A DNA stretch of 20,382 bases from an uncultured Cellulosilyticum sp. (GTDB lineage Bacteria > Bacillota > Clostridia > Lachnospirales > Cellulosilyticaceae), in NCBI GenBank assembly GCA_934725855.1, contig CAKVCL010000039.1, positions 1 to 20,382 on the forward strand, written 5' to 3'. The notes below the pieces were generated by a model, which was not told the DNA's origin, did no database searches, and saw nothing but the letters and a program-made list of their open reading frames with translations. Every line of letters begins with the position of its first letter. Position 1 is the first letter of the stretch. The position numbers and the translations under genes are program-made. Shown one piece after another: positions 1 through 7,126 of the stretch.

Positions 1-77
1 TTTTTAAAGAGCAAAAGTGGTGTTAAACCGCTTATTTATCCCCATTTCGGCTTATTACCGAAATGGGAAAGTCGAGT
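1..77 (-). repeat. 77-bp boxA-containing repeat, left window edge
   Basis: This is identical over all 77 bases to the reverse complement of 20306-20382; the two diverge immediately afterwards. A 10-bp perfect stem lies at 41-50 and 58-67 (CCCATTTCGG with CCGAAATGGG, 7-nt loop). On the minus strand the repeat ends in TTGCTCTTTAAAAA, an rrn-type boxA core pointing out of the window. A diverged copy (about 67 of 77 bases) is at 10944-11020. It is probably the outer end of a multicopy element whose body lies to the left. An rRNA operon leader is an alternative. Confidence 0.8.
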
Positions 78-104
78 TTCCTATTAATACTTTAGAAGTA
101 TCTA

Positions 105-1394
105 TTATTTTTTAGTAGGAACGTAGTCTGGGGTTTCTTCATAAAATTTTCTTAGCGAATTCAAATAAGCAGTCATATTGTAAAGTTTATCACACTCATC
201 ATGTATAGGTTTTGTAAAATGGTAATAGATTTCCTTATCTTTAGTGATTTTTTTAAAGTCAGTTACAAAATTTTCATATAATTCCTGATATGAGGAATAA
301 ACATTATCATAGTCTTTCCATCTTTTATCAGGAAAAAAAACATCGTTATATACAGCAAATCCCGCTGTACCCAGATAATTAGAATTAAAGAAATACCCGT
401 CAAATCCTTCACCAAAAGAAATAACAGCCATAGAAACAGCCATTAATCTTTGAAATTCATCAAATGTTTTACCGTATAGAACACAAACTTGATAATCAGG
501 AAGTTCTCTATTAAGTTTTCTTATAAAATCAATCTTAAACAGAAGATCACATCCATACAAATCATAAGACAAAATTATAAGTTTACGTTTTTTTGAAAAT
601 TCAACTTTTTTATACATTGAAATATCAATCTTTGCAGGTATTAAATACAAAGGCATACCTATGAAATTACATATTTCTTGGCTACATGCAGAAAAATTAC
701 CAACGGAGGTTGTAACATTTTTAGTCAATGTTCTAAGCCAGTTAATTGCATTTTTATGAGGTTGATAATCAATTCTACCATTTAAAATATTAATTCTTAG
801 TTTTGGAATGCTCTTTAGTATTTTTATATCTTGTGGAGACAATCTATTTCTAAAAAGTTCAGAACCGTCAGCTGGTGAAACAACATCAGCCTCTGGTAAC
901 ATTATAATTACTTCTCTTTTATTTTTAATAATATCCAAGATTTGCTCAAATCTGCATATTTCTATATTATTATTAAAATACTGAAGATGTGAATATGTAA
1001 AACTTCCTGGCAAAGTTGACATTAATACAGCATACTCTTTACCTAAAATCAATTTTGAATTCATGCAATATGAAAAATAAGCAAATTGACCTCCACAGAT
1101 TCTGTTATATTCGATTTCAAAAAAAACTACGATTTTCTCTGCTTTTAAAGCATCACTTAAATCATATTCATTTTGAATCACTTCTGATATATATGTTTCA
1201 AGCCATTTTGAGTTAATATCTAATACGACACATGTCGGTTCTGGTTCTCCAAAAATCTTATAAAATAATTTTCTTCTTATTTTTTTTCGGAGCTTTTTTA
1301 CTGGGATAAAAGAAACAAAAACTTGAACCAAAACCTTTAAAAAACCTTGAGTAATTTTTTTTAAATTATTATAAAATTTACTATTTTTATCCAT
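105..1394 (-). CDS. Probable polysaccharide glycosyltransferase
   Basis: A 429-residue soluble protein. The N-terminus (residues about 18-45) is a hydrophobic stretch followed by the basic segment KKLRKKIRRKLF, a lead-in I associate with glycosyltransferases of O-antigen and capsule loci, where it would act as an amphipathic membrane anchor. The C-terminal half has an alternating alpha/beta pattern and the segment ISFGEGFDGYFFNSNYLG followed by GFAVYN, which resembles the nucleotide-sugar-binding region of GT-B enzymes. I cannot name a family or a sugar. The gene is visibly more AT-rich than its neighbours, as is common for O-antigen transferases. It is last in the minus-strand series and is separated from the LuxC gene by a MITE-like insertion. 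The leader is AT-rich with no clear Shine-Dalgarno, so the ATG at 1394 is the simplest start rather than a proven one. Confidence 0.6.
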   Translation of the reverse strand: MDKNSKFYNNLKKITQGFLKVLVQVFVSFIPVKKLRKKIRRKLFYKIFGEPEPTCVVLDINSKWLETYISEVIQNEYDLSDALKAEKIVVFFEIEYNRICGGQFAYFSYCMNSKLILGKEYAVLMSTLPGSFTYSHLQYFNNNIEICRFEQILDIIKNKREVIIMLPEADVVSPADGSELFRNRLSPQDIKILKSIPKLRINILNGRIDYQPHKNAINWLRTLTKNVTTSVGNFSACSQEICNFIGMPLYLIPAKIDISMYKKVEFSKKRKLIILSYDLYGCDLLFKIDFIRKLNRELPDYQVCVLYGKTFDEFQRLMAVSMAVISFGEGFDGYFFNSNYLGTAGFAVYNDVFFPDKRWKDYDNVYSSYQELYENFVTDFKKITKDKEIYYHFTKPIHDECDKLYNMTAYLNSLRKFYEETPDYVPTKK

Positions 1395-1442
1395 AATAAA
1401 AATTAGTTAACCAGAATTAAACTCTTTTCATAACATATTATC

Positions 1443-1707
1443 ATGCCCATTACCTTAAGCGACATTTAGGTCCCATTGTTAAGGATCCGCAAGATGATCC
1501 ATCAGGATACTAGAAGATGGTCGCTTAGGTTCGAGTTTCCCTCAGTACTGCTCGTAAGCATTATGTCGATGTCGATGCTTTTACAGAATTACAGCCACCT
1601 TCAACTGCCAAACAGAGGTCATTCTTGGTCAAAGTTCTGAATAGTTACTTGTTTAAAATCGTTCCATTATCAAATGGGGCCTAAATGTCACTTAAGGTAA
1701 TGGGCAT
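1443..1707. mobile_element. MITE-like element with 35-bp terminal inverted repeats
   Basis: The ends are a near-perfect inverted repeat: 1443-1477 (beginning ATGCCCATTACCTTAAGCGA) matches the reverse complement of 1673-1707 with only two differences. The interior on the plus strand keeps an open reading frame from 1529 to the stop at 1682-1684 (about 51 codons, ending VPLSNGA), whose style is that of a transposase C-terminus; I do not recognise the family. Another frame nearby is closed by stops. The element is therefore an internally deleted, non-autonomous IS derivative. Its right end lies 2 bp beyond the LuxC stop codon. A solo copy of the same terminus is at 11021-11050. I see no clear target-site duplication. 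This accounts for the whole gap between the LuxC-like gene and the glycosyltransferase. Confidence 0.75.
1529..1684 (+). pseudogene. Transposase C-terminal remnant inside the MITE
   Basis: About 51 codons remain open on the plus strand, from just after a TAG at 1526-1528 to the TAA at 1682-1684. They include YVDVDAFTELQPPSTAKQ and end FKIVPLSNGA. There is no start codon in a sensible context, and upstream frames contain stops. The fragment sits entirely between the MITE terminal repeats, and its stop codon lies inside the right repeat, as is common for transposase genes that run to the end of their element. Family unrecognised. Confidence 0.4.
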
Positions 1708-1709
1708 AA

Positions 1710-2891
1710 TCAGAGTACACTTATAACCCTAGAAAGTTCTCTTACCAAATCATGTCCATCCCAAATAACATCAATATCCATCGCCTTACCGACAGGTACA
1801 ATACGATCAATGCCACGAATGTTTGTAGCAATCAGTTCATCCCTTAATTTGTAAGGTTCAATACCAAAATACGTTATTGTTTGATATTTATCCGTAATAA
1901 CAGTACAGAGTTCACTAATCTCTGATAAATTGTACTCAAAGAAGTATCCTCCATTGCCGCGATGTTTTACGATATCAGGAGTTAATTTCTTTACTTCTTC
2001 TCTGTATAGAAGATTACCATTACGAATAAAGTTCTTAGCATTGTTATTAAGTATAGCTTCTGTACATAACAACGTATATTTGTCAACAGAAACAGCATCC
2101 TGCAATACATACTTATTTTTTGCAATTTCTAATACAGCATCCCAAAATTTATTCCGTGCTATATCATTGCTGTTTTGCCACAAGATGATTTGTGGAGAAG
2201 AACATGCATTCTGATCCATCAACCAAGTGTCATTATAAAAATTTTCCGCAAGACGTTTAATCTGATTATCATCAGAGGCCAAAACAGCTTCACCGTTTAA
2301 AATAGCAACTGAATATCTGTCTGCGAAAGTGATATCGACACAACGTGGAGACGTTGGTATGGACCTTATGTTTTCGATTGTCTTATCTCCCCCCCAAATC
2401 ATACGCGCATCTACATTTTTACAAAATTCAGCAGTGATCTCGTCGCTCCGCTTATAACGAACAAAGCAAGTCCTTTTTTCAATTTCTGGATAATTTGTTA
2501 AAATTTTTTCTATTAGACCACAAAGCACATCTATCTGCGGGAAAATCTTGGACGGTAAACGAACTATGTTTGCATTACCAGCTAACAAACCGAATAGATA
2601 AGTGAAAGCAAAATTCACTGGTATGTTGGAAGGTGCTATATGAAAGCACAAACCTCGACCTATTCGGCCTGAGGTGTCCCCAAACAATTCTTTTTGCTTC
2701 TTAAGATTCGCCTTACGCCCCCAAAAAGCTAAAGCTGTCAAATCTGGGTAAAGCCTCGATAACGGAGACTTCAAAATCTCCGTTGAAAGTTCTGCGATAA
2801 ATGCACATGTCACATCATCATACACGCGTAACGGTGTATTTACGATATTCGCTGTTCCAACTATATAATCAACGCTTTTCAAAGGTATCAC
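1710..2891 (-). CDS. LuxC-like acyl-CoA/acyl-protein reductase
   Basis: A 393-residue member of the LuxC family (aldehyde-dehydrogenase fold). LuxC enzymes accept an acyl group on an active-site cysteine and reduce it with NADPH to the aldehyde. The signature DQNACSSPQ is present with the predicted nucleophile at Cys230. Also visible are the motif HIAPSNIP (84-91) and WGGDKTIE (166-173), typical of the family. Length is slightly shorter than bacterial bioluminescence LuxC (about 480). The start is a GTG at 2889-2891 preceded by GAGAGGG about 5 nt away, and it overlaps the end of the LuxE-like gene by 23 bp, so the two are translationally coupled. No luxA/luxB luciferase or luxD gene is present; the context is polysaccharide biosynthesis, not light. 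Probable role: releasing an acyl intermediate as an aldehyde for the pathway encoded upstream. Confidence 0.85.
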   Translation of the reverse strand: MIPLKSVDYIVGTANIVNTPLRVYDDVTCAFIAELSTEILKSPLSRLYPDLTALAFWGRKANLKKQKELFGDTSGRIGRGLCFHIAPSNIPVNFAFTYLFGLLAGNANIVRLPSKIFPQIDVLCGLIEKILTNYPEIEKRTCFVRYKRSDEITAEFCKNVDARMIWGGDKTIENIRSIPTSPRCVDITFADRYSVAILNGEAVLASDDNQIKRLAENFYNDTWLMDQNACSSPQIILWQNSNDIARNKFWDAVLEIAKNKYVLQDAVSVDKYTLLCTEAILNNNAKNFIRNGNLLYREEVKKLTPDIVKHRGNGGYFFEYNLSEISELCTVITDKYQTITYFGIEPYKLRDELIATNIRGIDRIVPVGKAMDIDVIWDGHDLVRELSRVISVL

Positions 2892-3945
2892 TGCACCCTC
2901 TCAACTCTGCACTCTTGATCCGACCGTGAATTTTAAAATACTTTCCTTTTCTTCCACAGGGACAATCATCCACACCAAGAATTTCGCCTTCATCTTCGGT
3001 CAACAAAACGTGGCCAGGATAACTGATAGGTAATACCGACAAAAGCTCTATCAAACCTTTTTCACCAATTTTTGCTTCGGAAAAATCAATTGACCTGCGA
3101 ATAATAACATCAGAATAGTTAGAGCAATGCATATGACCGAACTCACATTCGACAAAAACAGACCCTAACTGCTCCGCCATTCCGTAATAGTTATATACCT
3201 TAACATTTCCTAAACGATCTTGGACACGTCTGTTAAATTCTAAAGCATCGACGGCCTGATCTTTTAATTTCTTCCATCCACCTATATGAAATAAAACTGC
3301 ATTTTTTGCATTGAAAGAAATATTCTTTTCTTCCATGGCGCGTACAATGAATTGCCATATCATATAGGTGTATCCGAACATTAGAATGGGTTCGTTTTCG
3401 TGATCCTGAAAGAAGGCCTCTACTTTATTAAGGTCGATATTCATCTCGCTATCAAGTGCGTAAGTGCTATTACGTCCGAAAATCGAAAAGCCAATAATAC
3501 CTGCTCCACGTGCCGAGTACATAGAACGATCTTTTTTGATCATTTCTGTGTCAAGTAGTAGTAAAGGCAAACGTTTTTTGCCTATAAAGGAAGAAATGAT
3601 TTCATTTAAAGTTTTTGTCTGAGCCCTTACATTACTAGCATTCAAAAAAATTTTTGATACAGCCTGTCCGGATGTTCCTGAAGACGTTAATGTTTTAGTG
3701 ATCTCCTCTTTTGGAACAGAACGCAACTCGAATTGCTTAAAAAGACGAACAGGTAAAAAGGGCAAATCAGATAAATTGTGCTTGTGAGTTATATCGTATT
3801 TTAAGGCATCAAGTACACGTGCATATTCTCTACATAACTCATAATGATGACGAGTCAGATCATTTAGAATTTCTTTTAGTACCCTGTCCTTATCGTTTTT
3901 TACTAAGGAATACGGGGCGATTTGAAACAAATCCTCAAGAGTCAT
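2869..3945 (-). CDS. LuxE-like acyl-protein synthetase
   Basis: A 358-residue adenylate-forming enzyme of the LuxE/PaaK type. It would activate a carboxylic acid with ATP and pass the acyl group to a protein thiol, here presumably the adjacent LuxC-like reductase. Seen: the P-loop-like TSSGTSG at 87-93, the adenylate motif YYGMAEQ at about 253-259 followed by CEFGHMHC, a cysteine-containing segment DCPCGRKGKYFKIHGR at 327-342, and Cys351 near the C-terminus, where LuxE has its acyl-accepting cysteine. I chose the ATG at 3943-3945, which has GAGG 6 nt upstream and overlaps the GNAT stop by 11 bp; a longer frame reaching 4011 lies inside the GNAT gene and adds no family-like sequence. The pairing with LuxC is the same as in lux operons, but here the substrate is unknown. 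Confidence 0.85.
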   Translation of the reverse strand: MTLEDLFQIAPYSLVKNDKDRVLKEILNDLTRHHYELCREYARVLDALKYDITHKHNLSDLPFLPVRLFKQFELRSVPKEEITKTLTSSGTSGQAVSKIFLNASNVRAQTKTLNEIISSFIGKKRLPLLLLDTEMIKKDRSMYSARGAGIIGFSIFGRNSTYALDSEMNIDLNKVEAFFQDHENEPILMFGYTYMIWQFIVRAMEEKNISFNAKNAVLFHIGGWKKLKDQAVDALEFNRRVQDRLGNVKVYNYYGMAEQLGSVFVECEFGHMHCSNYSDVIIRRSIDFSEAKIGEKGLIELLSVLPISYPGHVLLTEDEGEILGVDDCPCGRKGKYFKIHGRIKSAELRGCSDTFEKR

Positions 3946-4534
3946 TCTTAACCTCTTTGATAAAAATGTCCTGCGGCTCAGAAAATAATGCACCGAAAGT
4001 AGCATAGACATTCATCACAGCCGTGTTTTGCGTACTGATTCTGCCTTCCAACTTTTTATAACCGCGTTCTAGAGCAATCTTGCAAGCCTTTGCATACAAG
4101 GCCATTGCTGCTCCAGTTATGCGATATTTCTTTTCTACCGCAGCCAAATGAACAAACAGTGTATCCTCATCTGTTTCTTTTAAGGCAAGAAATCCAACGG
4201 GTATCCCTTTGAACAACGCAATAAGAGTCCTGTCCAACTCTCCTATCCATTCTTTCAAAACTTCAGACGCCGTAGCTGAATTCAGATCCGGCATAACGTG
4301 AAAGCGTCTATCATAAACAAATGCGGATTCAGCAATACGCAAAATATCCTCTTTATATTTATTTGTTTCAATGATCGGCAGGCGAATAAATCTATCCAGA
4401 TCTACAGTAATTTTTGATAAACGAATTGTTGTTTTAACAGTGCGTTCAACGTAAAGGAAGGCATTTCTTTGCATACAGATCTCGTTTGTCGGATCAGTCG
4501 CTGAAACAATGTACTCGCTCCTACTTTTATTCAT
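3935..4534 (-). CDS. WecD-like GNAT N-acyltransferase
   Basis: A 199-residue GNAT-fold acyltransferase. The central segment FVYDRRFHVMPDLNSA followed by LKEWI resembles the FreDpRFH-to-WI signature of WecD, the dTDP-fucosamine N-acetyltransferase, rather than ribosomal or drug-modifying GNATs. The acetyl-CoA-binding region is less canonical: VEKKYRITGAAMALYAKACK fits the position of the R/Q-x-x-G-x-G/A loop, and GRISTQNTAVMNVYATFGA matches the C-terminal helix-strand end of the fold. Start: the ATG at 4532-4534; a TTG two codons upstream is possible. The gene begins 2 bp after the ligase stop and overlaps the LuxE-like gene. Family knowledge suggests transfer of an acyl group to the C4 amine of a nucleotide sugar, fitting the aminotransferase gene elsewhere in the window. 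The acyl donor could be CoA- or ACP-bound; this cannot be read from the sequence. Confidence 0.75.
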   Translation of the reverse strand: MNKSRSEYIVSATDPTNEICMQRNAFLYVERTVKTTIRLSKITVDLDRFIRLPIIETNKYKEDILRIAESAFVYDRRFHVMPDLNSATASEVLKEWIGELDRTLIALFKGIPVGFLALKETDEDTLFVHLAAVEKKYRITGAAMALYAKACKIALERGYKKLEGRISTQNTAVMNVYATFGALFSEPQDIFIKEVKNDS

Positions 4535-4536
4535 TT

Positions 4537-5928
4537 TCAAAGTTCCGAATAGAGGGTTTTTCCGGCATCATTCTTAGGAATTACTTTAATATATTCGACG
4601 TGAAAGGCTGTAAAATTTAAATGCGTTTTTTCTGCAACAAAGCTCTGCACCTGCTTTATTTTATTCTCGTCGGTTATAAAAATTTTCATAGCATCGTCTA
4701 CCCCAGTACAGGCGCAATCCAAATCGTTAAACTGCATTTTAATAAGACGTTCAGTTACATCTAGGTTAACTCTGTTTCCGAATATTTTTAAAAAACGTTT
4801 TTTTCTTCCGACTATATAATAAAATCCGTCTGCATCAAACTTTGCCAAATCTCCGGTTTTCAATATCCCCGCACGCTCATCACCTTTTGCTAAGTCCTCC
4901 CCACATGTGGCGTAGCCAAGTGTTACATTTTTACCCGTATATACCAGTTCCCCGACAGTTTCCGGAGTCGTAATTTTGTCTCCGCTTGCAGATATCAAAT
5001 TAAAACTGCCTCCCGGAACAGCAATACCAATCGCACCACATTTTTTCGAAGCCTTTTCCGCTGGTAGATATGCCATACGTGCTGTTGCTTCAGTCTGTCC
5101 ATACATCACAACAAAATGCTTACCTTCCTTGGAAGCATATTCTGCAAATTTTTTTTGTAAATTCGGAAGAATTTTTCCGCCTGCTTGTGTCATAGTACGC
5201 AGAAATGGAATTTTACGACGGAAAAACATTAACTTATCCAGCATTTCATAGGTATATGGTACTCCGGCAAAGGACGTTGCTTTTTCTCGCATTAAGAAAT
5301 CCCAAAAATCCCTCTGCATCAAAGTTTTACTTGTTAAAAGGATGGTTGCTCCAGCAGCAAGATGCGTATTGATGATCGAAAGTCCATATGTATAGTTCAT
5401 CGGCAAAGTCGTGATCGCTCTTTCATTTTGATCGATTGAGAGATAGCTGATGATCGATCGTGTATTGGCTGCTATGTTTCTATAACTTTGCCGTACAAAT
5501 TTCGGAGACCCCGTGGAACCTGATGTTGTCAGAAGTAGAGCAAGTTGTTCGTATAACGGATAAACGTGTTCATCAAAACACTTTAACAAGGTATATCCGT
5601 TAGAGTTATATACAGCCTCTCCATGGAATTCTCTGACTAGACAACTCGGCAACCAAAGATAATCTGGCTTATAAAGACTTAAAAAATTATTTAAAAGTTC
5701 CCGATCAATGTGTTCGTCCAGCATCAGCGGGACAATGTCATGATTCAGGAACGAAACATACCCAATCAGAGAACCAATCGAATTTGAACACAAATTAAAA
5801 ACAAGACAGCGATTATGAATAACCGCCGCCAGTGATTCCGTTTCTTCGTTAAGCCGTGCGTAGGAAAATACTTCTCCACTTTCCGTCACAACGGCTGTAT
5901 TATTTTTGAATTCAAGCAAATTCCACAT
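4537..5928 (-). CDS. AMP-forming acyl-ACP/acyl-CoA ligase
   Basis: A 463-residue ANL-superfamily adenylation enzyme with all landmark motifs: LLTTSGSTGSPKF (about 132-144, phosphate loop), YGQTEATARM (about 282, A5), GDLAKFDADGFYYIVGRKKR (about 360-380, A7/A8), and a near-terminal lysine in NDAGKTLYSEL (about 457, A10 catalytic Lys). It is shorter than typical acyl-CoA synthetases (500-560) and lies directly next to a stand-alone ACP, so loading that ACP is the likeliest job. Start: the ATG at 5926-5928 overlaps the ACP stop by 17 bp; a TTG at 5961 would add 11 residues. The acid it activates is unknown; the pocket between the TSGSTG and TEAT motifs gives no hint I can read. It is the second adenylate-forming enzyme of the operon, beside the LuxE homologue. 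Confidence 0.85.
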   Translation of the reverse strand: MWNLLEFKNNTAVVTESGEVFSYARLNEETESLAAVIHNRCLVFNLCSNSIGSLIGYVSFLNHDIVPLMLDEHIDRELLNNFLSLYKPDYLWLPSCLVREFHGEAVYNSNGYTLLKCFDEHVYPLYEQLALLLTTSGSTGSPKFVRQSYRNIAANTRSIISYLSIDQNERAITTLPMNYTYGLSIINTHLAAGATILLTSKTLMQRDFWDFLMREKATSFAGVPYTYEMLDKLMFFRRKIPFLRTMTQAGGKILPNLQKKFAEYASKEGKHFVVMYGQTEATARMAYLPAEKASKKCGAIGIAVPGGSFNLISASGDKITTPETVGELVYTGKNVTLGYATCGEDLAKGDERAGILKTGDLAKFDADGFYYIVGRKKRFLKIFGNRVNLDVTERLIKMQFNDLDCACTGVDDAMKIFITDENKIKQVQSFVAEKTHLNFTAFHVEYIKVIPKNDAGKTLYSEL

Positions 5929-6151
5929 TGTATTTGGCAAGGATCTCTTTTCCTTTTTCAAAACTGTTTAAATCAACTATATCATCAGGCTCCAACATAA
6001 TATCGAAAGCTTCTTCAATCTGAGCAACAAGTCCCATGTGTCCCACAGAGTCCCACGCATCAATGTCCTGGAATTTAAGCGTTCTTGCAGTTTCAACATC
6101 AATTTCAAAAGCCTGACAAAATGCATTTTCATACTTTTCAATATTATTCAT
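5912..6151 (-). CDS. Dedicated acyl carrier protein
   Basis: A 79-residue acidic acyl carrier protein. The phosphopantetheine attachment motif DSVGHM is present, with Ser35, preceded by the helix I/loop pattern and followed by acidic helix II (QIEEAFDIMLEPDDI). It is not the housekeeping AcpP, which has DSLD. Start ATG at 6149-6151 overlaps the transketolase C-half stop by 4 bp (ATGA), so production is coupled. Lying between the ketol-transferase subunits and a ligase, it is the probable tether for the pathway's acyl intermediates. Activation by a phosphopantetheinyl transferase encoded elsewhere is assumed. Confidence 0.9.
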   Translation of the reverse strand: MNNIEKYENAFCQAFEIDVETARTLKFQDIDAWDSVGHMGLVAQIEEAFDIMLEPDDIVDLNSFEKGKEILAKYNVEFA

Positions 6152-7122
6152 TCAACAATTTCCTTATATGTGTTAAAAATTTTAGCCTCAAGCTTTTCGA
6201 CACTTAAACCATGAATATCTTGCATGTAATTGTAATCACCAGCATGTAAATACTCATCCTTAGTGCCTATTATAAGATGAGGAGGTTTGTTCTGTTTTAT
6301 TGCCAGTACTTCCGCCACCGCAGCTCCTAGACCACCGTATTGACTATGTTCTTCAACTGTCACAATCATTTTAGCATCCACCGCTTTTTTTATTTCATCT
6401 GAATCAATAGGCTTTATTGTATGAACGTCAACCACACCGACTGACAAGCCTTTTTGTTCAAGATTATCTGATACTTTTAATGAATTATAAACCATCGTTC
6501 CAGTGGCAAAAATAACTATATCTTTACCTTCACGAAGAACAACCATTTTTCCTACATTAAAATTGAAATCATTAGTATAAACTATTGGGTTATTTTGCGT
6601 TCCGGATAGTCTCAAATAAACAGGACCTTTAATTAGTGAAGCCTGTTGCACGGCCTTTACAACAGATACACCATCTGCTGGAGAGAGAATTGTTAAGTTG
6701 TTAATTGAACGAAGCACTGATATATCTTCCAAAGCGTAATGCGTTGTACCAAACATACCAAAAGAGAAACCAGAACCGAATCCAACAAGTTTTACATTTT
6801 CCTGCATGTAACCCATATAGTGTCTTACTTGCTCACATGCTCTGAGAGCAGCAAAATTCGCAAATGTAGTTGCAAAAGGAATCCTTCCCAATGCAGCGAG
6901 ACCCGCCGCAATACCAATCATATTTTGCTCGGCTATTCCTGTATTTATAAAGCGAGCTGGATACTTTTTTTTAAACCTATCCAAACCCGATGTATTGCAA
7001 AGATCAGCACTTAATGCAAAAATATTTTGGTTTTGAGAAGCTAATTCAACAAGAGTCTGTCCAAATACTCCTCTTTGCCCAAGAATCGACAGAGTTCTAA
7101 CAGTAATTTTATTGAATTCCAT
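6148..7122 (-). CDS. Transketolase-like protein, C-terminal half
   Basis: A 324-residue protein equal to the pyrimidine-binding plus C-terminal domains of transketolase or DXP synthase-like enzymes. The cofactor-activating glutamate is Glu65 in the motif GIAEQN; it is followed by the family segment GLAALGRIPFATTFANF and by THYALEDIS. The final third has the transketolase C domain pattern (VVDVHTIKPID, EEHSQYGGLG). It is encoded just downstream of the N-half (4-bp gap) and overlaps the ACP start. Split transketolases transfer a two-carbon ketol unit between a ketose phosphate and an aldehyde acceptor using thiamine diphosphate. In secondary metabolism, related split enzymes deliver the two-carbon unit to a carrier protein (naphthyridinomycin and quinocarcin pathways). 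A cluster-specific role is therefore likelier than a pentose-phosphate one. Confidence 0.85.
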   Translation of the reverse strand: MEFNKITVRTLSILGQRGVFGQTLVELASQNQNIFALSADLCNTSGLDRFKKKYPARFINTGIAEQNMIGIAAGLAALGRIPFATTFANFAALRACEQVRHYMGYMQENVKLVGFGSGFSFGMFGTTHYALEDISVLRSINNLTILSPADGVSVVKAVQQASLIKGPVYLRLSGTQNNPIVYTNDFNFNVGKMVVLREGKDIVIFATGTMVYNSLKVSDNLEQKGLSVGVVDVHTIKPIDSDEIKKAVDAKMIVTVEEHSQYGGLGAAVAEVLAIKQNKPPHLIIGTKDEYLHAGDYNYMQDIHGLSVEKLEAKIFNTYKEIVE

Positions 7123-7126
7123 TTTT

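Noticed and set aside
1..77. rRNA operon leader at the window edges
   Set aside because: The boxA-like core would suit this, but internal copies of the same architecture belong to insertion sequences and no rRNA sequence is present, so an element end is preferred. Not fully excluded.
1016..1216. Plus-strand reading frames opposite the biosynthetic genes
   Set aside because: They are short, lack ribosome sites and family-like sequence, and lie opposite well-supported minus-strand genes.
1710..4011. Bioluminescence (lux) operon
   Set aside because: LuxC and LuxE homologues are present, but luciferase subunits (luxA/luxB) and luxD are absent and the neighbours are sugar and acyl-carrier genes.
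3946..4011. N-terminal extension of the LuxE-like protein to 4011
   Set aside because: It lies inside the GNAT gene, is not family-like, and a good ribosome site precedes the ATG at 3945.
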